Source: Coprinellus micaceus
Lineage: Eukaryota > Basidiomycota > Agaricomycetes > Agaricales > Psathyrellaceae
DNA length: 64,000 nt
Assembly: GCA_951394405.1 (NCBI GenBank)
Contig: OX596336.1
Coordinates: 2,666,001-2,730,000, forward strand
Reading direction: 5' to 3'
Part shown: one piece after another, positions 33,310-45,700 of the stretch
How positions within the stretch are numbered: the first letter of the stretch is position 1
Layout: every line of letters begins with the position of its first letter
Translations under genes and position numbers: made by a program
Notes under the pieces: generated by a model
Seen by the model: the letters and a program-made list of their open reading frames with translations, nothing else
What the model was told of the DNA's origin: nothing
Databases searched by the model: none

Positions 33310-34734
33310 TAGGAAGGACTGGGTTAGATTGAAGCCTGTCACGAACACATCAAGGACATCTCAGAAACAGACAAGCACCCCTGGGACCTGATGGACTGGG
33401 TCAAGGAGCGCAAGAACCTGCCGTGCGAGGCCATCCAACACAATGGACAGCCCTGTCACAACCTCGACCAGCTTTGGGGAGCCCTACACGGCACCTACAA
33501 TGAGGCCAACGACCGACCGGTCGACCTGAGCCTATTGGACGAACTCCCCGACGAGCCTGTCAGGGAATGGCCAGTGTTCTCTCTCTTGGAAATGAGACAA
33601 GCCCTTGAGGCATGCTCATCTCGTTCCGCTCCGGGCCCTGACCATGTTACATGGCAGCACCTGAAGTATATCTTCGCTGTACCTGAATGTGAAAAGGTAG
33701 TGATGGACCTGGCCAATGCCTGCATAAAAACCGGGCACTGGCCAAAGCATTTTAAGGACTCGCTTTCAATTATCATACCGAAACCGAATAAGCCATCCTA
33801 CTCTGCCCCAAAGGCGTTCAGACCCATCGTGCTCTTGAACACCCTTGGTAAATTGGTTGAAAAGATGATTTCCAACTGCTTCCAGTTTGACATGATCAAG
33901 TATGACCTTGTCGATCCTAATCAAATGGGAGGGGTGCGCCACCGTTCCAGAAGATGCAGGCCTGTTCCTTATGCACTTGGTGTGGATGGGATGGGCAGCA
34001 GGACTTAAGATGAGTGTGGTGGCCTTCGACATCGCTCAGTTCTTTCCGTCCATCAACCACGAGTTCTTACTCGAGGTACTCTGCAAACAGGGCTCCCACC
34101 CCATGGTGGTGACCTTCTTTGAATCTTACATGGTGGAGCGCCATACGTCCTACATGTGGAATGGCTCTACCTCAGACCCATTTTGGGCGGACGTGGGGGT
34201 GGGCCAGGGCTCTGCCCTCTCACCTGTGCTGTCTGCCCTTGTCATAGCTCCAATCATGAAGCTGTTTCGGTTGAGGCCAGAGGGGAAACTTGCTACCTTA
34301 ATCTCATATGTGGACGATGGCACCATCATCGTCCAGTCTCGCAAGATTGAGGAGAACTGTGTGCATCTTTACCATGCATATCAGTGTCTCTTCGAGATGT
34401 TTACAAAGGCAGGGCTCGTCTTGGAACACGACAAGACAGAACTCTTCCACTTTGACAGAGGGCATACGGAATTCCATATGCCCTTAGATCTTGGCTATGC
34501 ACCCTACACTGGTGCTACCCCTCTGAAACCCAAGCAGTACTGGCGGTACTTGTGTTTCTTCTTCGATCAGATGCTCTCCTTCAAGGAGCATATCCGATAC
34601 TATTCAACCAAAGCTCTCACCACTGTAATGGCGATGAGGATGCTTGGTAACTCTACTCGAGGGCTATCACCCAAGAACCAACACATCCTGTTTCGTGCGT
34701 GTGTGATCCCCACCTGCATGTATGGACACAGCCG

Positions 34735-35073
34735 CATTTTCGTTCGGGTTCCAATATCGTCACCCACCACCAGTGGGTATTGGATGAGCGGCTTGCAGCC
34801 CTCTCTGGATGGTGCTGTAAAGGCCAACGGTTGGCGTGCGTAGGACTGGGTAGCCGGCGTGACGTGTCAGTCCCCACAACTGATTGCGGATGAACGCTGG
34901 ACTAAGTTGGGTGCTTCTACGGAGGTGCCTACCGGTGGGCGTGGGAAGCCTGCCGGGAGCCTGGATCGAAACACGTTGGCTTAGTAGCCGGTTGGCTAAA
35001 TCTGGGGAGGGGTACCATGAGAAAGCTTATCCTTCTGGCGTCGCCTACCAAGGCTTCGCACACGAGTCTTGGG
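34735..35073 (+). repeat. Family B 3'-end fragment embedded in LINE A copy 2
   Basis: Begins within the last codons of B ORF2 (FSFGFQYRHPPPVGIG equivalent at about 34736-34790) and runs through most of the B 3' UTR to CACACGAGTCTTGG. It then switches back to A sequence ATTGTGGTATTATGAGG. Removing it restores the A sequence GACACAG|ATTGTGG without loss. It lacks the B poly-A and shows no target duplication. Confidence 0.8.
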
Positions 35074-35481
35074 ATTGTGGTATTATGAGGGCGCCAAGAC
35101 CCAAGGCGCATTCAAAATTCTAACCTCCATGCAGCGTAAAGCAGCATGTTGGATAATAGGAGCGTTTCGTATGTCTCCTACAGGGGGAGTGGAGTGCCTG
35201 GCAGGCCTCCCACCCATTCGTCTTCACCTTCGGAAACTCTCGCAGCATGCTGTGTTCCGAACGGCGACATTATCTGACACACACGCCCTGCGCTCGCTCC
35301 TACCGGAGGAACTCAGTGGGAGTGCCTCTCCCCACTATGGGGCCGCCTGTCACCTTTCCCCGGTGAACTGCAGCCGCGTAAAGGACGCCATAGGCCAGAC
35401 CCTCAGGGGACTGCCCAAACTGGCGGAGAAGTTCGAGCCATGCGCGGTCAAAAATACTCCAGGATCTGGGATGATGGACCT

Positions 35482-36475
35482 GAGTACTTTACTGTGCCCC
35501 ACTTCTCTAATTGGACTCCATTGGGTATCCAATGGGGCCCATTGGAGTCCAATTGGGGTTGTTGGGTAGACTGCCCCCCAAAGTCTATGCCATTGGGCCT
35601 AGCCCACCCCAACCAACCCCAATCTACCACCCAAAATTCACACATTGGACTCCAATTGGACCAAAAATAACAGTTTCCCCAGCCTAGACTCACGAGACAC
35701 CATTGGGGTTGCAATTTGGGGTCCATTAGACAAAATCTCATTGGACTCCAATGGAGTTCCAGTGGGGACCCATGACCCAAGTGGGGCAAAAGCGTGGGTA
35801 TGGGAAACTGTGGCTGTGCTATTTTGACATATGATATCATTCTGTCACATTAATTCCGGAAAAATCGGGAAAATTACCGAAAATATTCCCATCATTCTTG
35901 TTTGGGAAATATGACATCATAACTATTATGACAAATTTGACATGTAACCTTATTCCACCACATTAATTCTGGAAAATTCTGGAAATTTTCTGAAAAAATT
36001 CCTATCTTACCTGTTTATGAGATATGATGTCATGCATATGTTGATTTGATGTCAGGGCTGATCCAAAATCTAAAGACTGGTAATTTGATTCAGTTACTAT
36101 ATTTGCATTCAGAGGGTCTGATATGAGTGTGATGATAACTGGTGACAACTGTGGGAAAGATAATGATTTCTCACACAGTCTACAGTTGCATAAAAGACAG
36201 ATGTGGCTAGTGTCTCATTGGACTCCAATTGGAGTCTAGTTGGAGTCCAATCACTACCAAACATTTCACCCTGGAGTCTGGACAGAGTTGGTTGGACTTG
36301 GTTGGACTTGGGTTGGAGTCCAATTGGAGTGGGCTGGGGTGGGCTAGACTTGGTTGGGGTTCATTGGGTTTCCACTGGACTCCAATGGACCCCAGCCCCC
36401 CCAGGCTGGATATCCAATGGGGTGGCTGGACTCCAATGGAGTCCAATTAGACAAGTGGGGGAGTGTGAAGTACTG
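35482..36475. mobile_element. 994-bp TIR element, copy without target duplication
   Basis: Ends are inverted repeats: GAGTACTTTACTGTGCCCC on the left and, reversed, CAGTACTTCACACTCCCCC on the right. The subterminal regions carry many copies of TTGGACTCCAATGG and TCCAATTGGAGT in both directions. No coding frame. It is exactly as long as the copy at 57968-59663 once the nested hAT is removed. Here the flanking 8-mers differ (ATGGACCT and GCCAAGGC), and LINE sequence between them is missing. Confidence 0.85.
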
Positions 36476-37524
36476 GCCAAGGCAGACAGACGGGTGGACT
36501 TCATTGAGACCCCTTCAAAGCTGAAGTGGGGTCTTCAACATCGTGCTCATCTGCACGCGCGGAGCCTCCCTCTTACTCTGGCAGGAGTGAGACCTGCTAC
36601 CTGTATCGACAGTGTCAGCGTGTGCAAGCATGTTGCCGACTCTACACTGGACGCGTGGGCTACTCAGGCACGCAACCCAGATTATCTAGGGCACCAGTTC
36701 TTGGTGCTGCGCGACCCCAAGGGGAAGCCAATTCGTCCAACATACTCCAATGGGGGAGTATGGCTCCGACATGTAAACGAGAGTAATGCGCTTTGTGCAC
36801 GTATGTGCAGAGCCATTCTCAACCATGCACCGACTGGCGAATATTGCCAACGGTTCAATATTCGTAACCAAGACTCGCATGAGTGCGAGTGTGGTTGTCC
36901 GATGCAAACTAGGCATCATATCTTTACCCAGTGCGGAGTACTGGAAATGTATGATCGAGACCCCCGCTACGTCCAGGAGCTCGTTTGGTTCTCAGAAGAT
37001 AACCCAAAGGCATTCTCCTTTGGGTTTGAATACGCCCCACAGGGGGATGGTTGAGAGGAGGCAGCCTCGTCTGGGCTGGGCTGGTCTTTGCTGGTTAAAG
37101 GTCTCGCGTGAAGGGAGTTGGGTAGGTACCCTGACGTGTCAGTCCTTGCAACTGATGTGGATGAGGGGTACCTGAAGCGCGGTTACCGTGAGGGACACCG
37201 CTCGGGGGCAGGCAAGGTGTGCCCCCGGGGCCCATAACACCTTGGGGTGGACTGGTACTGGTGGGGATCAGTCTGGGCTGGGTGGGAATGCTGATTCAAT
37301 ATACTGATCTGTTAGCGCCGCAAGGCCTTTCATCGACTGTCTGCTGGTTGGGGGTAAAACCTCAAGCGCCGGGCATCTCCAAATCGTCAATCTCTCGTGT
37401 TTCATAATTGCAGTAGTACTTAGTTAGTGACGCTCGCGCTCTCTTTGTATGTTGATAGTGACTGGACTGCCACCGTGCCCTGGTACACAAAAACTGAATT
37501 AAAAAAAAAAAAAAAAAAAAAAAA

Positions 37525-38363
37525 GGGTCAACGACCACAGTCCCAACCCCAGCAGAGTAGATAATACTGCCGTCTGCTAACTCAACACCAACACGGAGAG
37601 GATGATAATTTCGAATCCAGTGACGGTGCGGCGTCATTGTTGAAGTGCAGCCTGAGTCTGCATTCCAACGAAAGTCAGCATGGGGTTGGATGGGGGAGGA
37701 AGGATCTGCGAGATCTGGAACAGCACTTGCATTTCCAGCAAACTTGGTCACACCAGATGTGGCGGCCGACTCCTGAGTCTTCTCCTGGGCCTTCTTGGAC
37801 TGCTGTCCATGCTTCTGGGAGGGTCCAGACGCCACGTACTCGTGTGCGTTCTTCTGGGCACGGGAAAATGCATGGCAGTCAGCCTGGGTATGGCCAGAAC
37901 GGGTGCAGAATGCACAAGTCGAAGACGCTGAAGACGAGACAGAGAGGGCAGCGGCAGAGAGGGCATCTGCAGCATGGCGTCGACGTTGAGTCTCCTCAGT
38001 GAGGAAGGCCTGGGTGATCGTGGCCTTGTCAAGCTTGTCGAGAAGGAGGAGGGAGGTGACAAAATGCGAGTAGTCGTCAGGGAGGGCAGATAGAAGAACC
38101 ATGGATCAGAGCTCCTTGTCGAGAGTGGTGATATTGAACTCTTGAGGCATAAGGGCCTGACAGAGCTTCAGGGCTTCGTCGACGCGGTTGATGAGCGTCT
38201 GGAGGGACTTGTCGTCCTGCTTGCGAATCGAGAAGAGGGTATCGTAGGCGTTGAAGCGGTTACCAGCCTTCTTCTGGTGGTAGGTCTCCTCTAACGTCGT
38301 CCACATCACCTGGGGATCATCCTTGCACCCTCTAACCAACGTCCTGACATCCTCCTCCAGAGA
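37525..38363 (-). pseudogene. Ty1/copia gag-protease fragment
   Basis: Minus-strand remnant of a copia LTR retrotransposon. It reads WIWLSLEEDVRTLVRGCKDD, DDPQVMWTTLEETYHQKKAG and LFSIRKQDDKSLQTLINRVD (UBN2-type Gag), then a stop at 38106-38108, then MVLLSALPDDYSHFVTSLLL, a zinc knuckle CAFCTRSGHTQADCHAF and the protease start WNADSGCTSTMTPHRHW. It is cut on the left by the poly-A end of LINE copy 2 and on the right by LINE copy 3; its upstream part continues at 42199-42337. Integrase and RT are absent from the window. Confidence 0.85.
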
Positions 38364-38375
38364 CAGCCAGATCCA

Positions 38376-41300
38376 CAACCTCATTGCTGAACGTGCGCAT
38401 CGACTTCCCCAGCTACATCATATGTCTGGGGATTTCAATTGTCACTCGAGCCAGTGGGACGACGAAGTCGCTCACCACAGGGCAAAGGCGGTGCTCCTAA
38501 TGGACACTGCCGCTACTCTGGGCCTGGAATATGCTCCACCCCAGAACATCGGGCCTACCTTTGTGTCCCAAGCCGATGAGAATATCAGGTCCGTCATAGG
38601 TCTGGTGTTCCTTCCCCCTCCAGAGGTCATCGCGAGCACCCCGCTCCGAAACCTTCCACTTCAAGGAGAGTCGGACCATGTTCCGCTCACCTCTATCGTC
38701 CATCTTGACCATGCGGTTGAGAGGATCCAAGGCCGCACCCTGAAACCCAAGTCGGATTCAGAGACGGAATTCTTGGTGCAAGTCATGCAAGACTTGCCGG
38801 CGCTTAACGGCATACACGACCTCGGTACCAGAGAGGGGATTGACTTCCTCTCCTCTGCTATCGTGGTCGTATTCAACAGAGCTTGGCTTGCCCACTCTGA
38901 AGAATACATCATCACTCCTCATTCCAAGAAGTGGTGGGATGAAGAGTGTCAAAAGGCGTACGACGAGTATCAAGGGGATAACTCCCCAGAGACCCGTCGT
39001 GCATTTCGGTCTGTGGTAAGAAAGACCAAACGCGAGTTCTTTGATGAACGTATCAAGGATATCTCAGAAACTCATGCACGTCCTTGGGACCTTATGTCCT
39101 GGATCAAGGAGCGCAAAAACCCTCCAAGCGAGGCTATCCAATTCAACGGAGAGCCTTGTCACGAACTCGGCCAACTTTGGGGTGCCCTGCATGGCACCTA
39201 CAATGCAGCCAATGATCGCCCGATTGATACGAGCGTATTGGAACCGCTGGAGGACCTCAATGTCCGAGAGTGGCCTGTATTCTCATCTCTGGAGCTGCGA
39301 GAGGCACTCCAGGCGTGTTCGTCACGCTCCGCTCCAGGCCCCGACCATGTAACATGGGCTCACCTGAAGTACATCCTCGCCGCACCCGAGTGCGAGCGTC
39401 TCATTATCGATTTGGCCAATGCATGTATGGAGGTGGGGCATTGGCCGAAACACTTCAAGGATTCGGTATCGGTTATTATCCCTAAACCGAATAAACTGTC
39501 CTACTCAACGCCAAAGGCGTTCAGGCCCATCGTGCTCCTGAACACCCTTGGTAAATTGGTTGAAAAGATGATTTCCAACCACTTTCAGTTCGACATGATC
39601 AAGTATGATCTTGTCGATCCAAATCAAATGGGAGGAGTGCGACAGCGCTCCACCAAAGACGCCGGCTTATACCTGACACACCTAGTGCGCACAGGTTGGG
39701 CCAAGGGGTATCATACGAGCGTGTTGGCTTTTGACATTGCTCAATTTTTCCCCTCAATCAACCACGAGTTCTTACTCGAGGTACTTCGCAAGATGGGCTT
39801 CCACCCTCGGGTGGTGGCCTTCTTTAAATCATACCTGGTGGAGAGACACACGTCTTACGTGTGGAACAACTACACCTCGGAACCATTCCGTGCGGATGTT
39901 GGAGTGGGCCAGGGCTCTGCCCTGTCCCCAGTCCTGTCTGTGCTTATCGTAGCTCCTATCATGAAGCTATATCGCATACGGGAGCTGGGCCTTGGCACCA
40001 CTCTCATATCTTATGTGGATGACGGATCCTTCGCGGCTCAGTCTCCTGACATCGCAACGAACTGCGTGATGCTTCACCACACATACACAGTTATGTTCGA
40101 TTTATTCACAGCGGCGGGCTTGGTTATGGAACATACCAAGAACGAGCTGTTTCACTTCAGTAGAGCGCATTCCGGTTGGGATCGCCCTATCGACCTCGGG
40201 TTCACCCCCTTCACAGGGGACACCCCTCTCAAACCCAAGAAGTTTTGGAGATACTTGGGTTTCTACTTTGACCGGAAGCTCACTTTCCAGGAGCACGTAC
40301 GGTATTACACCTGCAAAGCCCTCACCACCGTAATGGTGATGAGGATGCTGGGCAATTCTACTCGGGGGCTCACCCCCAAGAACAAACAAATCCTGTTCCG
40401 GGCTTGCGTCCTTCCGGTCGCAACGTGCGGGCACAGGCTTTGGTACTATGAGGGAGCCAGAAATCTTGGCGCCCTCAAAGCTCTGACCACCATGCAGCGT
40501 AAAGCCGCATGCTGGATTGTGGGGGTGTTTCGCACGTCCCCTACCGGAGGAGTCTTACCCGAGGAGTTCCGGAAGGGCGCGGATCCACACTACGGTTCAT
40601 CTGTCTGGCTTCCTCTGGAGAAGCAAGGCAAGGTGCGTGATGCGATTACTCAGACGGCCAAGAATCTGGGTTCGCTCACGGAGGTCTTCTCCCCTGTTGC
40701 GGAGGAGGCCTTGCCAGGTCTTCGGCTTATGGACCTCTTTGAGGCCCAGGTCAAATTCAATGAGTACGATACCCATGGTGAGGAACCCCTCAACCGGAGG
40801 CGTACCAAACTCAATACCCTGTTCAACGTCGCACGTGGGCAACCGCGTACGGTGTGTTTTGGGACGGATGCGTCTGTCCCCAAGACATTGACCAGGCATC
40901 ATGTGATCATGGCCTTCGTCTTCGAGGGCCCGGTCGACCTCTCTGGCTCGTCTGCCTGGGCAGCGGGCAAGGTGCTGGCGTCTGACGCCGAGCTCTTTGC
41001 GATCCGGAACGCAGTTCTTAAGGGTTTGTCCCTCGAGGAGTGCGACCGGATAGTCATTTTCACCGACTCTATTGCCATGGCAAAACGAGTGGTAGATCCG
41101 TCTGTTCACTCTGGGCAGGCCCATTCGCTTACCATCTGTCGGAAGCTAGCCGCCTGGCTGTCAGTGTTTATTGACTGCAAGGTTATGTTCGTTGAGGTCC
41201 CCTCCAAATTGGAGTGGGGGATTCAGCACCAAGCACATCTCCGTGCTCGCAGCCTTCCTCCCATCGTTATGGGAGCAAGGCCGGAAACTTCGTTGGATGG

Positions 41301-42198
41301 CATGCACAAGCACGTTGCCGACTCAGCGTTGGATGCGTGGACCACCCTGGCCCGCGACCCTGACTATCTCGGACACCAGTTCCTGGTGTTCAGCGACCCC
41401 AAGGGGAAGCCTCTTTGTCCCACGTACGTCAATGGCGGTACGTGGCTACGTAATGTCAACGAGGACAATATACTCTGCGCTCGCTTTGCCAGAGCAGTTC
41501 TCAATCATGCCCCGATAGGCGAGTACTATCAACAGTTTAATATTCCAGGCCACGACACTCACGAGTGTGAGTGTGGTCACCCGACGCAAACCCAGTGTCA
41601 TATCTTCACGCACTGCGGAGTGCTTGAAACTCTCGATCGGATTCCCCGCTTTCTGTGAGAGTTCATCGGATTCTTGATGGAGAACCTGCTCGCCTTTAGT
41701 TTTGGGTTCCAATATCGTCACCCACCACCAGTGGGTATTGGGTGAGCGGCTTGCGGCCTTTCTTGGGCCAGGCTGTAAAGGCCAACGGTTGATGTGCGTA
41801 GGACTGGGTAGCTGGCGTGACGTGTCAGTCCCTACAACTGATTGCGGATGAACGCTGGACTAAGTTGTGTGCTTCTACGGAGGTGCATACTGGAGGGTGT
41901 AGGGGACCCTCCGGGAGCCTGGATCAAAACGCGTTGGCTTAGTAGCTGGTCGGCTAAGCCTGGGGAGGGGCACCGCAATAAAGCTTGTCCTTCTGGCGTC
42001 GCCTACCAAGGCTTCGCACACGAGTCTTGGACTTCGCTTTGGGGGAGTCCTATCTTTCGCCCTATTGCTGCGTTTATGTGTGTAACGTCTCTCAATTGTT
42101 AGTTGTATGTATCGTAGAAATACTTTGTGTATTAGCAAGCGACAGGACTGCCTTTGTGCCCCAGTATATAAAAGTTGAATTCAAAAAAAAAAAAAAAA
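38376..42198 (+). mobile_element. LINE family B, copy 3 (5'-truncated)
   Basis: Inserted into the copia gag with a 12-bp target duplication CAGCCAGATCCA (38364-38375 and 42199-42210). It starts inside the endonuclease domain and ends in a 16-nt poly-A (42183-42198). The 3' UTR contains the B-typical sequence ACGTGTCAGTCCCTACAACT and CACACGAGTCTTGG. The clean duplication shows ordinary target-primed insertion with 5' truncation. Confidence 0.92.
38378..41658 (+). pseudogene. LINE B ORF2, copy 3 (EN partial, RT, RNase H)
   Basis: Long open frame: endonuclease motifs SGDFNCHSSQW and ESDHVPL, RT with AFDIAQFFPSINH and YVDDGS, RNase H with GTDASVPK, DAELFAIRNAV and FTDSIAMAKR, and the C-terminal CECGHPTQTQCHIFTHC. 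About 37 codons between TSPTGGV and LPEEFRKG are missing in frame compared with copy 7. The frame ends early at TGA (41656-41658), where copy 7 has CGA in RFVREFVGF; the family stop would be 85 nt later. Confidence 0.88.
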
Positions 42199-42337
42199 CA
42201 GCCAGATCCAACCAGCTGCCTTATCGCTCTTCTGATCCCAGGCATCCTGCATCTCCATAGCCTTTGCTTCCCAAGCATCCTTGAGCTCAGCAGCAGCTGC
42301 TGCGGCCTTCTTTGCTTTTGCAGTAGCGCCAGGGGTC
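42199..42337 (-). pseudogene. Ty1/copia gag fragment (upstream part)
   Basis: Reads on the minus strand AKAKKAAAAAAELKDAWEAK then MEMQDAWDQKSDKAAGWIWL and joins in frame to the fragment at 37525-38363 when LINE copy 3 and one copy of the duplication are removed. Cut on the right by the poly-T of LINE copy 4. Confidence 0.82.
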
Positions 42338-42797
42338 TTTTTTTTTTTTTTTTTTTTTTTTTTTGAAATCAGGTTTTGTATTCCGGGGCAAGATGGCAGT
42401 CTGGTCGCTATCAGACATACAAAGAGAGCGCGAGCGTCACTAACTAAGTACTACAGCATTTATGAGAAGTGAAATTTGACAATTTGGAGACGCCCGGCGC
42501 TTGAGGTTTTACCCCCAACCAGCAGACAGACAATGAAAGGCCTTGCGGCACTAGCAGATCAGTATATTGAGTCGGCATTCCCACCAGTACCAGTCCGCCA
42601 CAAGGTGTTATGGGCTCCCAGCGTGCTTCCTTGCAGCCTGCCGGAGAGTGTCCCCTCACGAGGGCACCCCACTTCACCCGACCCTTAACCACATCAGTTG
42701 CAAGGACTGACACAGTCAGATCAGGCGTACCCAACTCCCTTCATGTGAGACCTTTAACCAGCAAAGACCAGTCCGAACTGGACGAGGCCGCTCCCTC

Positions 42798-45700
42798 TCA
42801 ACCATCCCCCTGTGGGGCGTATTCAAACCCAAAGGCAAATGCCTTTGGGTTATCTTCTAAGAACCAAACGAGCTCCCGGACATAGCGGGGGTCACGATCG
42901 GCGGTCTCCAGCACTCTGCACTGGGTAAAGATATGATGCCTAGTCTGCATCGGACAACCAAACTCACACTCATGTGAGTCTTGGTTACGAATATTGAACC
43001 GTTGGCAATATTCGCCAGTCTGTGCATGATTGAGAACGGCTCTGCACATATGTGCACAAAGCGCATTGTTCTCGTTAACATGTCGGAGCCATACTCCCCC
43101 GTTGGAGTATGTCGGACGAATTGGCTTCCCCTTGGGGTTGCGCAGCACCAAGAATTGGTGCCCTAGATAGTCTGGGTTGCGTGCCTGAGTAGCCCACGCG
43201 TCCAGTGCAGAGTCGGCAACATGCTTGCACACGCTGACACTGTCGATACAGGTAGCAGGTCTCACTCCTGCCAGAGTAAGAGGGAGGCTCCGCGCGTGCA
43301 GATGAGCACGATGTTGAAGACCCCACTTCAGCTTTGAAGGGGTCTCAATGAAGTCCACCCGTCTGTCCGCCTTGGCGGCAAACCAGGTGCGGAGGGCCTT
43401 ACAGGTTGCAAGTGAATGTGCCTGGCCCGAATGGATCCCCAGATCAACTGCTCTCTTAGCCATGGCCAGAGAGTCAGTAAATATCGCAATCCGATCACAG
43501 TCTTCTAGGGCCGTAGCCCTTCCAACTGCCATACGAATCGCTAAGAGCTCAGCGTCTGATGACAGGACACGTCCTGCCACCGTGACTCCCTTGCTCCGTT
43601 GGTTGCCTAGGCCTTCGTATACGTAGGCCGCAGTCACATTATGCCTGGTGGCCTTGGGGACAGACGCGTCCACCCCCATGCACACTGTGCGAACGTTGGT
43701 ACTCAGAGAGTTCCAAAGAGTGTTCAGTTCCTGTCGGCGTCTCTCAAAGATATCTTCACCGTACCGCTGGAAACTGTTGAAGTGGACTTGGGCCCCGGTC
43801 CATCATCCGAGATCCAGGGGAGTTCTCGTCTGCGCAAGGCTCGAACTTCTCTGTGAGTTTGGGCAATCCCCTGAGGGTCTGACCTATAGCGTCCTTTACA
43901 CGGCCGCGGTTCACCGGGGAGAGGTGACAGGCGGCCCCGTAATGGGGGGAGGCACTTCCCCTGTGCTCCTCCGGTAGGAGGGAGCGCAAGGGATGGGTGG
44001 GAGATAGTGTCGCCATCCGGAACACAGCACGCTGCGAGAGTTTCCGGAGGTGAAGACGAATGGGTGGGAGGCCTGCAAGGGACTCCACTCCCCCAGTAGG
44101 AGACATACGAAACGCTCCTATAATCCAGCATGCTGCCTTACGCTGCATGGAGGTTAGAATTTTGAGTGCGCCTTGGATCTTGGCGCCCTCATAGTACCAC
44201 AATCTATGTCCGTACATGCAGATGGGCATCACACACGCTCGGAACAAGATGTGTTTGTTCTTGGGCGACAGCCCTTGAGTAGAGTTGCCAAGCATTCTCA
44301 TTGCCATTACGGTGGTGAGAGCCTTGGTTGAATAGTACTGGACATGCTCCTTGAAGGAGAGCATCCAATCAAAAAAGAAGCCCAAGTACTGCCAGTACTG
44401 CTTGGGTTTCAGGGGGGTAGCACCTGTGTAGGGTGCATATCCAAGATCTAAGGGCATATTGAATTCCGTATGTCCTCTGTCGAAGTGGAAGAGTTCTGTC
44501 TTGTTGTGTTCCAAGACGAGCCCTGCCTTTGTAAACATCTCGAAGAGACACTGGTATGCATGGTAGAGATGCACACAGTTCTCCTCGGTCTTGCGAGATT
44601 GGACAATGATGGTACCATCGTCCACGTATGAGATTAAGGTAGCGAGTTTCCCCTCTGGCCTCAACCGGAACAGCTTCATGATTGGAGCTATGACAAGGGC
44701 AGACAGCACAGGTGAGAGGGCAGAGCCCTGACCCACCCCTACATCCGCCTGGAAGGGGTCTGAGGTGGAGCCATTCCACACGTAAGATGTGTGGCGCTCC
44801 ACCAGGTAAGATTCAAAGAAGGTCACCACCATAGGATGGAAGCCTTGTTTGCGGAGTACCTTGAGTAAGAACGCATGGTTGATGGACGGAAAAAACTGGG
44901 CGATGTCAAAGGCTACAACGCTCGTCTTGAGTCCTGCTGCCCATCCCGTCCGCACCAAGTGCGTGAGGAATAGGCCTGCGTCTTCGGTGGAGCGCTGACG
45001 CACCCCTCCCATTTGATTTGGATCGACAAGATCATATTTGATCATGTCAAACTGGAAACGGTTGGAAATCATCTTTTCAACCAATTTACCAAGGGTGTTC
45101 AAGAGCACAATGGGTCTGAACGCCTTTGGGGCAGAGTAGGATGGCTTATTCGGTTTCAGTATGATAATTGAAAGCGAGTCCTTGAAGTGTTTTGGCCAGT
45201 GCCCGGTTTTTATGCAGGCATTGGCCAAGTCCATCACAACCTTTTCACATTCAGGTACAGCGAAGACGTACTGCAGGTGCTGCCATGTAACATGGTCAGG
45301 ACCTGGAGCGGAGCGAGATGAGCATGCCTCTAGGGCTTGCCTCATTTCTAGGAGAGAGAACACTGGCCATTCCCTGACAGGCTCGTCAGGGAGTTCGTCC
45401 AGTAGACTCAGATCGACCGGTCGGTTGTTGGCCGCATTGTAGGTGCCATGTAAGGCTCCCCAAAGCTGGTCGAGATTGTGACAGGGCTGTCCGTTATGTT
45501 GGATAGCCTCGCATGGCGGGTTCTTGCGCTCCTTGACCCAGTCCATTAGGTCCCAGGGGCGCTTGTCTGTTTCTGAGATATCCTTGATGCGTTCATCAAA
45601 GAAATCCCGCCTCGTCTTCTTTACAAGACGTCGAAATGCACCACGAGTTTCAGCAGAGTCATCCGCTTTCCATTTGTCATACACTTTCTGACATTCGTCA

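Larger units (their letters stand above)
30742..33345 (-). mobile_element. LINE family A, copy 1 (deleted, dead)
   Basis: Tad-like non-LTR retrotransposon read on the minus strand. Its 3' UTR starts at 30742 without the usual terminal 50 bp and poly-A. ORF2 remnants run from 33309 (ATG overlapping the ORF1 stop) to the stop at 31147-31145. Two internal deletions are visible: the endonuclease start (MSSTT) is joined directly to the reverse transcriptase at FPSINH, and the RT segment ...RYYSTR is joined in frame to the RNase H segment AVDPGIHSG. A mariner-like MITE splits the C-terminal zinc region. Copy 1 meets copy 2 head to head at about 33345. Confidence 0.85.
33391..37054 (+). pseudogene. 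LINE A ORF2 remnant of copy 2
   Basis: Recognisable blocks: RT fingers (AFRPIVLLNTLGKLVEKMIS), RT palm YVDDGT near 34310, connection region MQRKAACWIIGAF after 35130, and the RNase H tail with KHVADSTLDAWATQ and HECECGCPMQTRHH. The frame is broken by the 2-nt deletion near 33947, the B fragment and the inserted element. Confidence 0.85.
33346..37524 (+). mobile_element. LINE family A, copy 2 (chimeric, dead)
   Basis: Plus-strand A element, 5'-truncated just before the segment RIKDISETDK that follows the endonuclease, with a 3' UTR and a 24-nt poly-A (37501-37524). It has a 2-nt deletion in the RT near 33947, a 339-bp piece of a family B 3' end inside the RT/connection (34735-35073), and a 994-bp DNA element at 35482-36475 that sits where about 370 bp of the RNase H region is missing. 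The remaining C-terminal part ends at the usual stop (37052-37054). Confidence 0.85.

Noticed and set aside
32206..33348. Intact host gene for a small reverse transcriptase
   Set aside because: It aligns piecewise to LINE A ORF2 with two deletions and is broken by an inserted MITE.
34735..35073. Spliceosomal intron in LINE A copy 2
   Set aside because: Its borders are not GT...AG and its sequence is recognisably the LINE B 3' end.
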